Source: an uncultured Flavobacteriaceae bacterium (GTDB taxonomy: Bacteria; Bacteroidota; Bacteroidia; Flavobacteriales; Flavobacteriaceae). From it: 42,303 bases of DNA. Shown one piece after another: positions 25,990 to 34,769 of the stretch. A model generated the notes under the pieces. It saw only the letters and a list, made by a program, of their open reading frames with translations, did not search any database and was not told the DNA's origin. How positions within the stretch are numbered: position 1 is the first letter of the stretch; every line of letters begins with the position of its first letter. The stretch spans positions 1 to 42,303 of the forward strand of contig CALGUD010000096.1 in the NCBI GenBank assembly GCA_937901915.1, written 5' to 3'. The position numbers and the translations under genes are program-made.

Positions 25990-26027
25990 AGTCGGTATTT
26001 ATTATTTATAATAATACCGGCTTTTTT
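25990..26027. terminator. Terminator after the lipoprotein locus
   Basis: AGTCGGTATT-T-ATTA pairs with TAATAATACCGGCT (one bulge, one G-T pair) around a short TTTA loop and is followed by TTTTTT. It closes the lipoprotein transcript ahead of ffh. Confidence 0.85.
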
Positions 26028-26161
26028 AGTGAGGGTAAATCCGGCATTTCCATATTATGTTAGATAGTTCTATAAGGTTACCTTTTCTTGTTCGTTATAC
26101 TTGATTTCAAATTTGCAAGCATTAAATTAAAATGAACTTTCGTACTTCTGATTCAAATCCT

Positions 26162-26169
26162 TAAATTTG
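26162..26169 (+). promoter_or_regulatory. -7 box of the ffh promoter
   Basis: TAAATTTG matches TAnnTTTG and lies 42 bp before the ffh start. A TTTCG about 19 bp upstream could serve as a weak -33 element. Confidence 0.5.
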
Positions 26170-26211
26170 TACTCGTCTTTTTAAAAGACTCTTTTAAAGC
26201 AGATAAATATT

Positions 26212-27546
26212 ATGTTTGATAATTTAAGCGATAAATTAGATAAGGCCTTACATGTACTTAAAGGGCATGGACAAATTACAGAAATTAATGTTGCAGAAAC
26301 ACTTAAAGAAGTCCGCAGGGCATTATTGGATGCCGATGTAAATTTTAAAACTGCAAAGGAGTTCACTACCAGGGTTAAAGAAAAGGCACTGGGCCAGAAT
26401 GTGTTAACTACTTTACAACCGGGCCAGCTCATGGTTAAGATCGTAAAAGATGAGTTAACCCAGCTTATGGGTGGTGATGTTGCAGGTATTGATCTTTCGG
26501 GAAACCCTTCTATTATTCTTATGTCCGGATTGCAGGGTTCAGGTAAAACTACTTTCTCCGGTAAACTTGCTAATTTTTTAAAAACTAAGAAAAACAAGAA
26601 ACCGCTATTGGTAGCTTGTGATGTATACCGCCCGGCGGCAATTGACCAGTTGCATATTGTGGGGGAGCAAATTAATGCTGAAGTTTATTCAGATAAAGAA
26701 AGTAAAGATCCGGTTGCAATTGCTAAAGCAGGAATTGCCTATGCTAAAACAAACGGACTTGATACAGTAATTGTGGATACTGCCGGACGTTTAGCTGTCG
26801 ATGAGCAAATGATGACGGAAATTTCAAATATTCACAAGGCTATACAACCTAATGAAACCCTTTTTGTTGTAGATTCCATGACAGGGCAGGATGCGGTCAA
26901 TACAGCAAAAACTTTTAATGATGTATTAAATTTTGATGGAGTTATTCTTACTAAACTTGATGGGGATACACGAGGTGGTGCCGCTTTATCTATTAAATCC
27001 GTAGTAAATAAACCTATTAAATTTATAGGTACCGGTGAAAAAATGGATGCCATCGATGTGTTTTACCCTTCTCGAATGGCAGATCGTATTCTGGGAATGG
27101 GTGATGTTGTTTCTCTTGTTGAAAGGGCCCAGGAGCAATTTGATGAAGATGAAGCCAGGAAACTTCAGAAAAAAATTGCAAAAAACCAATTTGGTTTTGA
27201 TGATTTTCTGAACCAGATCCAGCAAATAAAGAAGATGGGAAGTATGAAGGACCTTGTTGGAATGATTCCCGGAGCCGGAAAAGCTTTAAAAGGAATGGAT
27301 ATTGATGATGATGCCTTTAAAGGTGTTGAGGCCATTATTCATTCTATGACTCCTCACGAGCGCACAACACCATCCGTTTTAAATGCCAGCAGAAAAAAAA
27401 GAATAGCCAAAGGCAGTGGAACCTCTATACAGGAAGTAAATCAGTTATTGAAACAATTTACACAGATGAGTAAAATGATGAAGATGATGCAAGGCGGCGG
27501 AGGCCGTAAGATGATGCAAATGATGGAGGGGATGAAGGGTCTTTGA
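26212..27546 (+). CDS. ffh: Signal recognition particle protein Ffh (SRP54)
   Basis: GTPase that binds 4.5S RNA and the signal sequences of nascent membrane proteins and delivers ribosomes to FtsY. The 444-residue protein shows the N domain (1-90), the G domain with P-loop GLQGSGKTT (about 104-112), DVYRPAA, VDTAGR and TKLDGD, and the Met-rich M domain (about 300-444; MTPHERTTPSVLNASRKKRIAKGSG and the closing KMMKMMQGG...MMQMMEGM). Its length is normal. It is probably the first gene of a unit with the four-helix-bundle gene and folD. Confidence 0.97.
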   Translation: MFDNLSDKLDKALHVLKGHGQITEINVAETLKEVRRALLDADVNFKTAKEFTTRVKEKALGQNVLTTLQPGQLMVKIVKDELTQLMGGDVAGIDLSGNPSIILMSGLQGSGKTTFSGKLANFLKTKKNKKPLLVACDVYRPAAIDQLHIVGEQINAEVYSDKESKDPVAIAKAGIAYAKTNGLDTVIVDTAGRLAVDEQMMTEISNIHKAIQPNETLFVVDSMTGQDAVNTAKTFNDVLNFDGVILTKLDGDTRGGAALSIKSVVNKPIKFIGTGEKMDAIDVFYPSRMADRILGMGDVVSLVERAQEQFDEDEARKLQKKIAKNQFGFDDFLNQIQQIKKMGSMKDLVGMIPGAGKALKGMDIDDDAFKGVEAIIHSMTPHERTTPSVLNASRKKRIAKGSGTSIQEVNQLLKQFTQMSKMMKMMQGGGGRKMMQMMEGMKGL

Positions 27547-27575
27547 TAATACAGTTAAAGAAATACAAAAAAACC

Positions 27576-27938
27576 ATGAGTTTGAAGGATTTGGAAGCAT
27601 ATCAGAAAGCATTTAATTTATCTTCGGATATTTTTATGGTTTCTGATACTTTTCCGGATTATGAGACTGACTCGTTAACACGACAAATAAGAAGAACCTC
27701 AAAAGCAGTTTACGAAAATATTGGAAGTGCTTATAAAAAGCGAAAAAGATTAAAGCATTTTATTAAAAAGCTGGCAAGCTCTAATGTTGAAAACACAGAA
27801 TGTAAAATGTGGATGAAGTTTGCAAGTGCTTCAAATTATCTCACTCCAAAAGAATATAAAGACTTAATAGCAAGAAATATAGAAGTTGATAAACTTATCA
27901 ACTTTATGATTAATAACCCTAAAAAATTTACAGCGTAA
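27576..27938 (+). CDS. Four-helix bundle protein (23S rRNA IVP-like)
   Basis: A 120-residue helical protein of the S23/four-helix-bundle family, whose members occur inside 23S rRNA intervening sequences or as scattered single genes in Bacteroidota. Typical traits are present: MSLKDLEAYQKAFNLSSDIF, LTRQIRRTSKAVYENIGSAYKKR, and the final helix pair ending DKLINFM. The ATG at 27576 was chosen because the upstream TTG at 27543 overlaps the ffh stop and would add a non-family leader. It sits between ffh and folD in the same direction (29 bp after ffh, 17 bp before folD) and looks like a single-gene insertion into a housekeeping unit. Its function is not established. Confidence 0.85.
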   Translation: MSLKDLEAYQKAFNLSSDIFMVSDTFPDYETDSLTRQIRRTSKAVYENIGSAYKKRKRLKHFIKKLASSNVENTECKMWMKFASASNYLTPKEYKDLIARNIEVDKLINFMINNPKKFTA

Positions 27939-27955
27939 TCCTGGAACTTAATATT

Positions 27956-28837
27956 ATGAAATTACTGGACGGTAAAAAAATATCCAATCAAATTAAAGAC
28001 GAAATTGCTGCTGAAGTTGAAAAGATAAAAGCAAGAGGAGAAAAAGTACCGCACCTGGCAGCTGTAATAGTAGGAACAGATGGAGCCAGTTTAACCTATG
28101 TTGGGAGCAAAGTACGCTCCTGTAAACAAATAGGGTTTAATTCTACATTGATTGATTTACCGGAAGAAACTACGGAAGCACAATTGCTATCCGAAATTGA
28201 TAAGTTAAACAAGAATGATGACATAGACGGATTTATTGTTCAACTTCCACTTCCCAAACATATAGACGAGCAAAAAGTTTTACTGGCTATAGACCCGGAT
28301 AAAGATGTAGATGGATTTCACCCTATGAATGTGGGCCGTATGGCCTTGGAACTGCCTACGTTCTTACCCGCAACACCTTTTGGGATTTTAGAAATAATAG
28401 AGCGCCATAATATTGAAACTTCAGGTAAAAATGTTGTAGTTATAGGCAGGAGTCACATAGTGGGCCGACCAATGAGCATATTAATGAGCCAGAAACGCAA
28501 AGCCGGTGACGCAACAGTTACTTTAGTACATAGCAGGACTAAAAACCTGGAACAAATAACCCGCCAAGCCGATATTATAGTAGTAGCTCTTGGTGTTGCA
28601 GAGTTTTTAAAAGGAGATATGGTTAAAGACGGTGTTGTCATTATAGACGTAGGAATCACACGTGTGCCTGATGAAACCAATGAAAGAGGCTATAGGCTTG
28701 TAGGCGATGTTGAATTTGACAGTGTAAGTAAAAAGTCTTCATATATAACACCTGTTCCTGGTGGTGTAGGGCCAATGACTATAGGAATGTTGCTGAAAAA
28801 TACACTTTTGGCGAGGGAAAGGCATCAAAATAAATAA
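27956..28837 (+). CDS. folD: Methylene-THF dehydrogenase / cyclohydrolase FolD
   Basis: Bifunctional one-carbon enzyme converting 5,10-methylene-THF to 10-formyl-THF, using NADP+. The 293-residue protein shows PHLAAVIVGTDGASLTYVGSKVRSC (active-site Tyr and Lys), DGFIVQLPLPKH, DVDGFHPMNVG, the Rossmann-type VVIGRSHIVGRPMSILM and the C-terminal TPVPGGVGPMTIGMLLKNT. All family signatures are intact. It converges with the TolB-like gene with only 6 bp between stops, and no clear terminator is visible there. Confidence 0.97.
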   Translation: MKLLDGKKISNQIKDEIAAEVEKIKARGEKVPHLAAVIVGTDGASLTYVGSKVRSCKQIGFNSTLIDLPEETTEAQLLSEIDKLNKNDDIDGFIVQLPLPKHIDEQKVLLAIDPDKDVDGFHPMNVGRMALELPTFLPATPFGILEIIERHNIETSGKNVVVIGRSHIVGRPMSILMSQKRKAGDATVTLVHSRTKNLEQITRQADIIVVALGVAEFLKGDMVKDGVVIIDVGITRVPDETNERGYRLVGDVEFDSVSKKSSYITPVPGGVGPMTIGMLLKNTLLARERHQNK

Positions 28838-28843
28838 AATAGA

Positions 28844-30358
28844 TTATTTTATATTATCAGAATTAGAAACAAAGGCTATGTATTGACTATCTGGCGACCA
28901 GCTCGGAACATTTATACTCCCTTGTCCTCCATAAATGTAACCAATAATTGTAGGTTCACCACCTTGAACGGGCATTTTTCTTAATAAGCAATGTTGATAA
29001 AATGGATGCGTGCTGGAATCTATGTCAGGAGGGAACGAAATAAAAACGATGGTCTTTTCATCAGGGGATATATGTGCAAACCAATCATTATACTCGTCAA
29101 AAGTTAGTTGGGTTTGTTCCTTACCATTGGCTTTCATTCGCCATAACTGCATAGTTCCTGTTCTGTTCGAATTGAAATAAATATATTTATTATCGGGAGA
29201 ATATTCTGAACCATCATCCAGGGTTGGGGTATCTGTTAGTTGTTTTTCTTTGCCTGTAGCCACATCCACTTCATAAATATCATATTTATCCTTCCTGTTA
29301 GCCGTAAAAATCATTTTCTTTTCATCTTTAGACCAACTGTGCAGATACGAATGGCCTACACCATCCTTGGTAACCTTTACAGGACTATCACTACCATTAA
29401 TAGGTAGATAGTAAATGGATGATTTACGTTCATCGTCTGCATTATGATGGCTAATGGCAATTTTGGTTCCGTCCACACTTAAAACATGATCATTGTTATT
29501 ATCATTGGCAAACCCTGTATTCAGCATAGATATTTTGCCGGTTTCCAGATCATAATTGTAAAGGAGTCCGTTAGAATTGTAAATCAGTGTTTCTCCATCC
29601 GGAGTCCAGTTTGGTGCCTGTATACTATGGGCTGAACTCATCAAAATTTTACGCTCTCCGGTTTCTACATTCATTATTTCCAGGTTGCTTCCTATGTAAT
29701 CTTTGTAAGGCTGAAAGTCCGGATTCACGGGTTTTATGATCCTTACATTTTTAAAAATTGCTTTTTCAATAACATCCGGATTGTGTGAACAAACTCCCAG
29801 GCCTACAAATACTTCATTTTTCAGGTCCATTTCAACTTCAACGCTTGTAAAGGGTTTACCAAATTTGGCGGTGGACATGATATATTTATTTCCTATACGT
29901 TCTAATTGCACAACATCCGGTGCTGTATCTGTAGATTCCATTTGTTCTGTTTCACCTCCTTTTGTCCGCCTGAACTGGAGGGAAGTTAGCCCGTCACCAT
30001 GTATACTTGCATTTACATGAGGGGAATCCGGGTGAAAATTATTACGGACTACCCATCCGATTTTGCGGTGTGGATCTACACCTTCACCAACAAATTCTAT
30101 ATGTGCCCTTAGAATAAAATCACCCTGAATTGATTTCCATAAATATTGAAATTCATCCTGAGGTCCCCACATATTTGTCCCTGAGCCTGTAATTGTATAC
30201 GACTGATCATCCGGATTGTATACTGATGATCCCTGGTGTTTCACATTGCCAATATCCTGGCTATTGTCAAAAACACCGATTTTCTGAGCCGTTGTCATAT
30301 TTAGAAATAAAGAAAACACAAATACGGTTGATGCTGTTTTGCTAACATTGAAGTTCAT
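28844..30358 (-). CDS. Secreted TolB-like beta-propeller protein
   Basis: A 504-residue exported protein: signal peptide (about 1-24, ending TTAQ), an N-terminal concanavalin/DUF1349-like jelly-roll (about 30-210; WGPQDEFQYLWKSIQGDFILRAHIEF...KIGWVVRNN), then a PD40/WD40-like propeller. Repeats there include APNWTPDGETLIYNSNG, HSWSKDEKKMIFTANRKDKYDIYEVD, DDGSEYSPDNKYIYFNSNRTGTMQLWRM and PSWSPDSQYIAFVSNSDN. Such proteins are often labelled TolB or biopolymer transporter proteins, but there is no Tol-Pal context, so a periplasmic or surface carbohydrate/protein-binding role is more likely. No T9SS domain is present. A TATCTTTA -7-like box lies 50 bp upstream on the minus strand (30408-30415). 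Confidence 0.85.
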   Translation of the reverse strand: MNFNVSKTASTVFVFSLFLNMTTAQKIGVFDNSQDIGNVKHQGSSVYNPDDQSYTITGSGTNMWGPQDEFQYLWKSIQGDFILRAHIEFVGEGVDPHRKIGWVVRNNFHPDSPHVNASIHGDGLTSLQFRRTKGGETEQMESTDTAPDVVQLERIGNKYIMSTAKFGKPFTSVEVEMDLKNEVFVGLGVCSHNPDVIEKAIFKNVRIIKPVNPDFQPYKDYIGSNLEIMNVETGERKILMSSAHSIQAPNWTPDGETLIYNSNGLLYNYDLETGKISMLNTGFANDNNNDHVLSVDGTKIAISHHNADDERKSSIYYLPINGSDSPVKVTKDGVGHSYLHSWSKDEKKMIFTANRKDKYDIYEVDVATGKEKQLTDTPTLDDGSEYSPDNKYIYFNSNRTGTMQLWRMKANGKEQTQLTFDEYNDWFAHISPDEKTIVFISFPPDIDSSTHPFYQHCLLRKMPVQGGEPTIIGYIYGGQGSINVPSWSPDSQYIAFVSNSDNIK

Positions 30359-30498
30359 TTTTAGAGGTTTTGGTTAGGATTAAAAAAACCGATTAATACC
30401 GGAAATTTAAAGATATTAAAAATGCGAAGGCGGTAGGAAAGCGTTAGGTTTTATTTAACTATTAAAGTTTAAATATTCGGGTAATAAATAGAAGTAAT

Positions 30499-30525
30499 AA
30501 ACCCCGGTTTTTCCGGGGTTTCATC
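30499..30525 (-). terminator. Terminator after the G8-protein operon
   Basis: AAACCCCGG (30499-30507) and CCGGGGTTT (30513-30521) form a perfect 9-bp stem with a 5-nt loop. On the minus strand it follows the G8 gene stop by about 35 bp and continues into a T-rich stretch. Confidence 0.85.
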
Positions 30526-30556
30526 ATGTGCCATTTTAATTTTTATAGGGGTTACT

Positions 30557-33451
30557 TTATTCTATAATTAATCGCATTTTTTCATAAATAGTTCCCTCCC
30601 ATGATATATCCCACGGATTTTCCTGCCATCTTCCGCCGCGTAATTTCACCCAGATCCTGTCATTTACATTATCTTGCCAAAAGGCTTCGCCGTTGGAATT
30701 CATGACCTCTTCTAAAGAAGAAAGTTCTGTGTAATTTACATGAATGTCATCTATTGAGAAACTCACACTTGCATTTGTGTTGCCACTAAATTCAATTCCC
30801 AGAAGAAGAACATCAGAACTCTCTAACATATTTTCTACATTTACCCGAAAAGCTGTCGGAGGGGCATCATCCTGAAAAACCAGTTCGTAGATTCCGGACG
30901 GATGGGCTACAAAATCCCTCATATGCCAAAGTAGTGCGCCGGGCGAAGAACTGTCTAGAGTCCACGTCCCTACTTCATTAAAATTATTATCGAATCGTTT
31001 TACATGGATGCCCATAATATCATCCCATTCTGAATTTGCATTATTTAAAACAAATCCTTCGAACCCATAGAAAGGCCCGGGAACACTCACACCCCCACTT
31101 TCCATTGAGCCGGGAGCAACTATTGTTTTTTGTAATCCATAGGTATGGAAATCGTCATCATAGACAAAATAATTTCCTTCAGGGCCCCATACACCATGCG
31201 GGTCCCACAAAGCACCGGCAAAACTATAGTAGGAGCCGGGAGATTTTAATTTATAACCCGGATGTGAATTTATGATTAGGTTATTCCCGTTCCTTATTTG
31301 ACCTTTTTCTACACCTCTAATGTAATAGTCATCCGTAGAGAAGGCCCCACTACTTATTTCAGGATCATTACCCAGAGGGAAATTAATAGCAATATTGTTT
31401 TTAATGTCAAATGTACTGTGATAAGTAGCAAAAGCAGCCGGGGTGTTTGTAGTATATCCCGTCATAAACTGGCCTGGCCTTCCGGTTCCGTTCATGTTGT
31501 GGTTTAAACTGGTTCCTATGGCTAGGCATCGTTCAATAACTCCGTCAAAACCGGCGCCGGCAAAATAGGTACTTACATTATCGGCATTTACAGCACTGAA
31601 GTTATTTGCCCAATCGGACCTGTCCCATATACCACCAGCTCCGTTTTTCCACACACTATACCCTTCGAGTGTAAAACGTAACCTGTCGTCGTAAGGCCAT
31701 TCGGCTGTACGTCCTGTTACTGTAGATTCATATTTAAACGGATCCACATTCCCTGCTTCATCAATTTCTACGAAATCCAGCATAATCCCTGTACTTCGGT
31801 TAGAATGTGCTGTATTGTTTGCAAAAGTGCCGAACTGAAGCTTATTAGGAGCCAGTATGCCACCATCAGTATGTGTTACCTGTGCACATGCACCAAAAGG
31901 TTGTTCGGGGAAAGCCAGCCAGAATCCAAAGTTATCACAATCACCTACCATATTATTGGTAATGGTATTATCCGGGTTACTGATCCAGAATCCTGATGAT
32001 CCCGAATTTCCGCCACCGGATTCATGGATTTTAAGGGCAGAGCCACCCGAAGGGTTCCGTACATGCAGTACCAGGTTTCGGTCTATAACATTACGGCGCT
32101 CGGCAGCATCTTCTGTGAAAATAGCATGTCCGCGAATATCATATAAAACATTGTTCTGAACGGTAACACCATTAGTACCGTGTATTACTATTCCGCGGTT
32201 GGCTGAACTGTTTATAGTACTATTTCTTATGTATTGGCCTTCGGCATCAGCAAGGGTTTCGGACCCACTGTAACTTAGCATATGCCAGTGAAAAGGATAT
32301 CTTCTTAAACGTCCCCTTTGTCCGCCCCTTTTAATTTCAACACCGTCAACCTTGGCAGTACTGCCTGGCATAATCATTACATGTGCGCCAAAACCTTCCT
32401 CCCTCCAAAGGTCATCATCGGGGGACTGGATTACAATATTTCTGGATAGATTTCCAACAGGGGCCCTTTCATCAAGGGTTTTTGGAGTGATAAATTCGCC
32501 ATCGGATAGCGGGGATTCTACTGTGTTTCCCGGAGTTAAACTCATTCCGTTAGCAGTTGCATATTGTAACAATCCCCATCTATGGGCATTCAGTCCTGTA
32601 TCTAAAGTAAGTTCATTGTTATTCACTGCTGTTAAGCTAGCACGTTGTGTTACAGAAGCACCATTACCGGCATTGAAATAATCGGTAGGGCCTACTACGA
32701 TTTCATCACCGGCACTCCACCCTGCATTTTCCATAAGTTGTAAGGTTGTTGCACCTGCCTCTGCATGGGCATTAATTTTTGTCCACGTTACCTCGGGTGA
32801 GGCTCCATGAAGTTCCAATGTTCCACCCATAAGCATTAAACCCCGTGTTCCCATATCCATATGGGACTCGTTTGTATCTGTATCGGTTAATGTAATGATT
32901 GCATTGTGTATAAATGGTACACTTTCACTTCCTGCCTGCAGGGCTCCGTGTATAGCAATCCATTCGGAAGTAAGTTCCAGGTCCATTTGCTCAAATTGCA
33001 GTGTACCATTAATAACCAATCCTCCAAGGTTAGGTGTATTTTCATCTAGAATGATGTGAGTTCCTTCGGGAATGGTTACAACTTCCCCGGAAACAGGTTT
33101 GTTATTTGGTAACCAGGTATCGGGGTCAGACCAATAAAGGGCATCATTATTATTATTAAGGACCGTGATCAGTTTACTATATGAAGGTTCTTCACAACTT
33201 TCAAAATCTACCCGTGCCCTTAAATATACAGGGATTGTAGAAATAGTGAACAGGAAATTGTTTGTGTTTGCAGATTCAATATCCTGCCAGTCGGATGAGT
33301 TTTCTGACTGTTGCCATTGAATTTCACCCTCTTCAAAATCGGCATTGAGTGAAATTTGATCAGAAGGGGAAGCATTAATAATTTGTTGAGCTGATAACTG
33401 CATTGAACTAATACCTAGTAAAAGTAAAATGCATGCGTGTTTTAGTCCCAT
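30557..33451 (-). CDS. Secreted G8-domain right-handed beta-helix protein (CEMIP/TMEM2-like)
   Basis: A 964-residue exported protein. Domains in order: signal peptide (about 1-21), an Ig-like segment (about 22-95), and a G8 domain (about 98-225; WSDPDTWLPNNKPVSGEVVTIPEG, then LGGLVINGTLQF, GTRGLMLMGGTLELHG). A long parallel beta-helix follows (about 330-600), with repeats such as NRGIVIHGTNGVTVQNNVLYDIRGHAIF and ending near RWQENPWDISWEG. G8 plus beta-helix is the arrangement of animal CEMIP/TMEM2 and PKHD1L1 proteins, some of which act on hyaluronan. Whether this protein binds or cuts a polysaccharide is not shown. It has no T9SS C-terminal domain. The gene before it, 4 bp away, encodes an acidic protein that does have one. 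Confidence 0.85.
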   Translation of the reverse strand: MGLKHACILLLLGISSMQLSAQQIINASPSDQISLNADFEEGEIQWQQSENSSDWQDIESANTNNFLFTISTIPVYLRARVDFESCEEPSYSKLITVLNNNNDALYWSDPDTWLPNNKPVSGEVVTIPEGTHIILDENTPNLGGLVINGTLQFEQMDLELTSEWIAIHGALQAGSESVPFIHNAIITLTDTDTNESHMDMGTRGLMLMGGTLELHGASPEVTWTKINAHAEAGATTLQLMENAGWSAGDEIVVGPTDYFNAGNGASVTQRASLTAVNNNELTLDTGLNAHRWGLLQYATANGMSLTPGNTVESPLSDGEFITPKTLDERAPVGNLSRNIVIQSPDDDLWREEGFGAHVMIMPGSTAKVDGVEIKRGGQRGRLRRYPFHWHMLSYSGSETLADAEGQYIRNSTINSSANRGIVIHGTNGVTVQNNVLYDIRGHAIFTEDAAERRNVIDRNLVLHVRNPSGGSALKIHESGGGNSGSSGFWISNPDNTITNNMVGDCDNFGFWLAFPEQPFGACAQVTHTDGGILAPNKLQFGTFANNTAHSNRSTGIMLDFVEIDEAGNVDPFKYESTVTGRTAEWPYDDRLRFTLEGYSVWKNGAGGIWDRSDWANNFSAVNADNVSTYFAGAGFDGVIERCLAIGTSLNHNMNGTGRPGQFMTGYTTNTPAAFATYHSTFDIKNNIAINFPLGNDPEISSGAFSTDDYYIRGVEKGQIRNGNNLIINSHPGYKLKSPGSYYSFAGALWDPHGVWGPEGNYFVYDDDFHTYGLQKTIVAPGSMESGGVSVPGPFYGFEGFVLNNANSEWDDIMGIHVKRFDNNFNEVGTWTLDSSSPGALLWHMRDFVAHPSGIYELVFQDDAPPTAFRVNVENMLESSDVLLLGIEFSGNTNASVSFSIDDIHVNYTELSSLEEVMNSNGEAFWQDNVNDRIWVKLRGGRWQENPWDISWEGTIYEKMRLIIE

Positions 33452-33455
33452 AGCT

Positions 33456-34004
33456 TTATTTTACCAGTATATTAATTAATTTATTCACTTCTACTGTTCG
33501 CAGGTTTATGCGGTAAACTCCCGGTTCTAATTCGTTCGTATCGAGATCGAGCCTGCCGTTATTGAGGTTACCTTTATAAATTACCCGGCCCATTGCATCC
33601 ATCATTAGGATTTCAGCTTCCGGATAAATAGATTCAATTGTAAGGCTGTTACTGGCAGGGCTTGGATAAGCTACAAAAGTACGTATATCTTGCGGGACGT
33701 TAATATTATCAACATCATCAATATCTTCTACGATAACACCTTCCTGGACATCAACTACTTCTTCATTAACAATGTCTTCAGTATCATCAATATCTTCTTC
33801 CTCATCAACAGCTTCTTCTTCGACCACAACGTCTTCTTCTTCCTCGTCAACAACGTCTTCTTCTTCTTCGTCAACAACGTCTTCTTCCTCGTCTTCTAAA
33901 ATACAAGGGTCAATGCTGACAATGACATGATGGACTTGTTGGGAATAGAAAATTTGTGCAAATAAGAGCATGCACAGAACTACAAAAAATTTTTTTTTGT
34001 TCAT
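33456..34004 (-). CDS. Acidic repeat protein with T9SS type A sorting domain
   Basis: A 182-residue protein with a signal peptide (about 1-21, ending FYSQ). A low-complexity acidic stretch (about 35-105) contains tandem VVDEEEED-type units. A complete T9SS type A C-terminal domain follows (about 108-182: FVAYPSPASNSLTIES...ILMMDAMGRVIYKG...LDTNELEPGVYRINLRT...INILVK). Between signal and sorting domain there is almost nothing but acid residues, so its known activity would be only export and surface attachment. It is the first gene of an operon with the G8 protein (4 bp apart), which itself lacks a sorting domain. Calcium binding or non-covalent carrying of the G8 protein are possible roles, both speculative. 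Confidence 0.85.
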   Translation of the reverse strand: MNKKKFFVVLCMLLFAQIFYSQQVHHVIVSIDPCILEDEEEDVVDEEEEDVVDEEEEDVVVEEEAVDEEEDIDDTEDIVNEEVVDVQEGVIVEDIDDVDNINVPQDIRTFVAYPSPASNSLTIESIYPEAEILMMDAMGRVIYKGNLNNGRLDLDTNELEPGVYRINLRTVEVNKLINILVK

Positions 34005-34062
34005 GGTGTGATAAAAATTATTTGTAGGGTTTGGTTTAAATGAAGTATTGGTTTTGGGAGTC

Positions 34063-34092
34063 TAAATTTATAAAAAAATATTGAACTGCAAA
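34063..34092 (-). promoter_or_regulatory. Promoter of the acidic protein / G8 operon
   Basis: On the minus strand TTTG (plus 34089-34092) and TAAATTTA (plus 34063-34070) are 18 bp apart, close to the Bacteroidota -33/-7 arrangement (TTTG-N19-TAnnTTTG). It lies 58 bp before the start codon. Confidence 0.45.
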
Positions 34093-34200
34093 TATTTTGT
34101 TAAAGTTTTTCTTTTAAGTATTGGTTATCAGTAATAAAAAACATAAGAAAAAACTTTAATTTGGGATAAAATTTCAATTTATATTAAATAGAAGAAAAAT

Positions 34201-34221
34201 AGCCTGCAGTGAAAACAGGCT
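34201..34221 (-). terminator. Probable terminator after the DUF7218 gene
   Basis: AGCCTG and CAGGCT enclose a 9-nt loop; read on the minus strand the stem is followed by ATTTTTCTTC. It lies between the DUF7218 stop and the promoter of the acidic protein operon. Confidence 0.6.
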
Positions 34222-34288
34222 TTGATAAAATTTATTTTTTTAAACTCAATTAGTTACTCCTTAATGAGGTAACACTATCTTATAACAC

Positions 34289-34528
34289 CTAGTTATTTCT
34301 AAGTGCCTTAATTAATTCTTTTTTAGACATTTTGGAACGTCCTTCTATGCCTACTTGTTTTGCTTTTTCATAGAGTTCATCTTTAGTCCTTTCGTCATAT
34401 TTTGACGCTTTACCACCTTTTACACCACTATTTTCAGTATTTGCAATACGGGCAGCCTTTTGTTTGCTCATTCCTTTATCGCGGAGAGTTTCGTACTGTT
34501 TTTCATTCTTAATTCTGTTATCCGGCAT
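34289..34528 (-). CDS. Small DUF7218 / Rho-N-like protein
   Basis: A 79-residue, strongly charged protein. The N-terminal half (MPDNRIKNEKQYETLRDKGMSKQKAARIANT) is the KGMSK-x-KAARIAN pattern of DUF7218 proteins. The C-terminal half (TKDELYEKAKQVGIEGRSKMSKKELIKALRN) resembles the helix-extended-loop-helix Rho N-terminal fold, which binds nucleic acid. It is a single gene with its own terminator; its role is unknown. Small size and basic character suggest a nucleic-acid-associated or stress protein. Confidence 0.82.
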   Translation of the reverse strand: MPDNRIKNEKQYETLRDKGMSKQKAARIANTENSGVKGGKASKYDERTKDELYEKAKQVGIEGRSKMSKKELIKALRNN

Positions 34529-34684
34529 GACTTCTAAATTTTAAATTAATTAAAAAGGTAAGAATTTTGCGTTTCAAAGTCTGTTAATACGTTGCTAATT
34601 TTACTAAAAATTTACCCTTTAAAGGATTTATTATACAGCGTGAAAGTTTTTGATAATTTAACATTCTTTTATCGAGACTTTTTT

Positions 34685-34733
34685 AAATCACTATTTATGG
34701 TGATGTAAAGTTTTTTAAAATAACTTAATTTTA
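34685..34733 (+). promoter_or_regulatory. 23-bp regulatory element plus -7 box, micro-ORF/SprB operon
   Basis: The 23-bp element at 34685-34707 contains the inverted repeat ATCAC-N8-GTGAT and is identical to 42010-42032. After exactly 18 bp comes a -7-like TAATTTTA (34726-34733). The element therefore covers the -33 region, a class II activator position. Confidence 0.7.
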
Positions 34734-34769
34734 CACCCGTTCAAATAGAATCAACCAAAACTACCCGTA

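Noticed and set aside
31036..32681. Several plus-strand frames of 63-109 residues inside the G8 gene
   Set aside because: They are shadows of the long minus-strand gene and lack consistent coding character.
33690..33899. 69-residue plus-strand frame rich in Phe, Asn and Ile
   Set aside because: It is the antisense reading of the acidic repeat of the T9SS protein.
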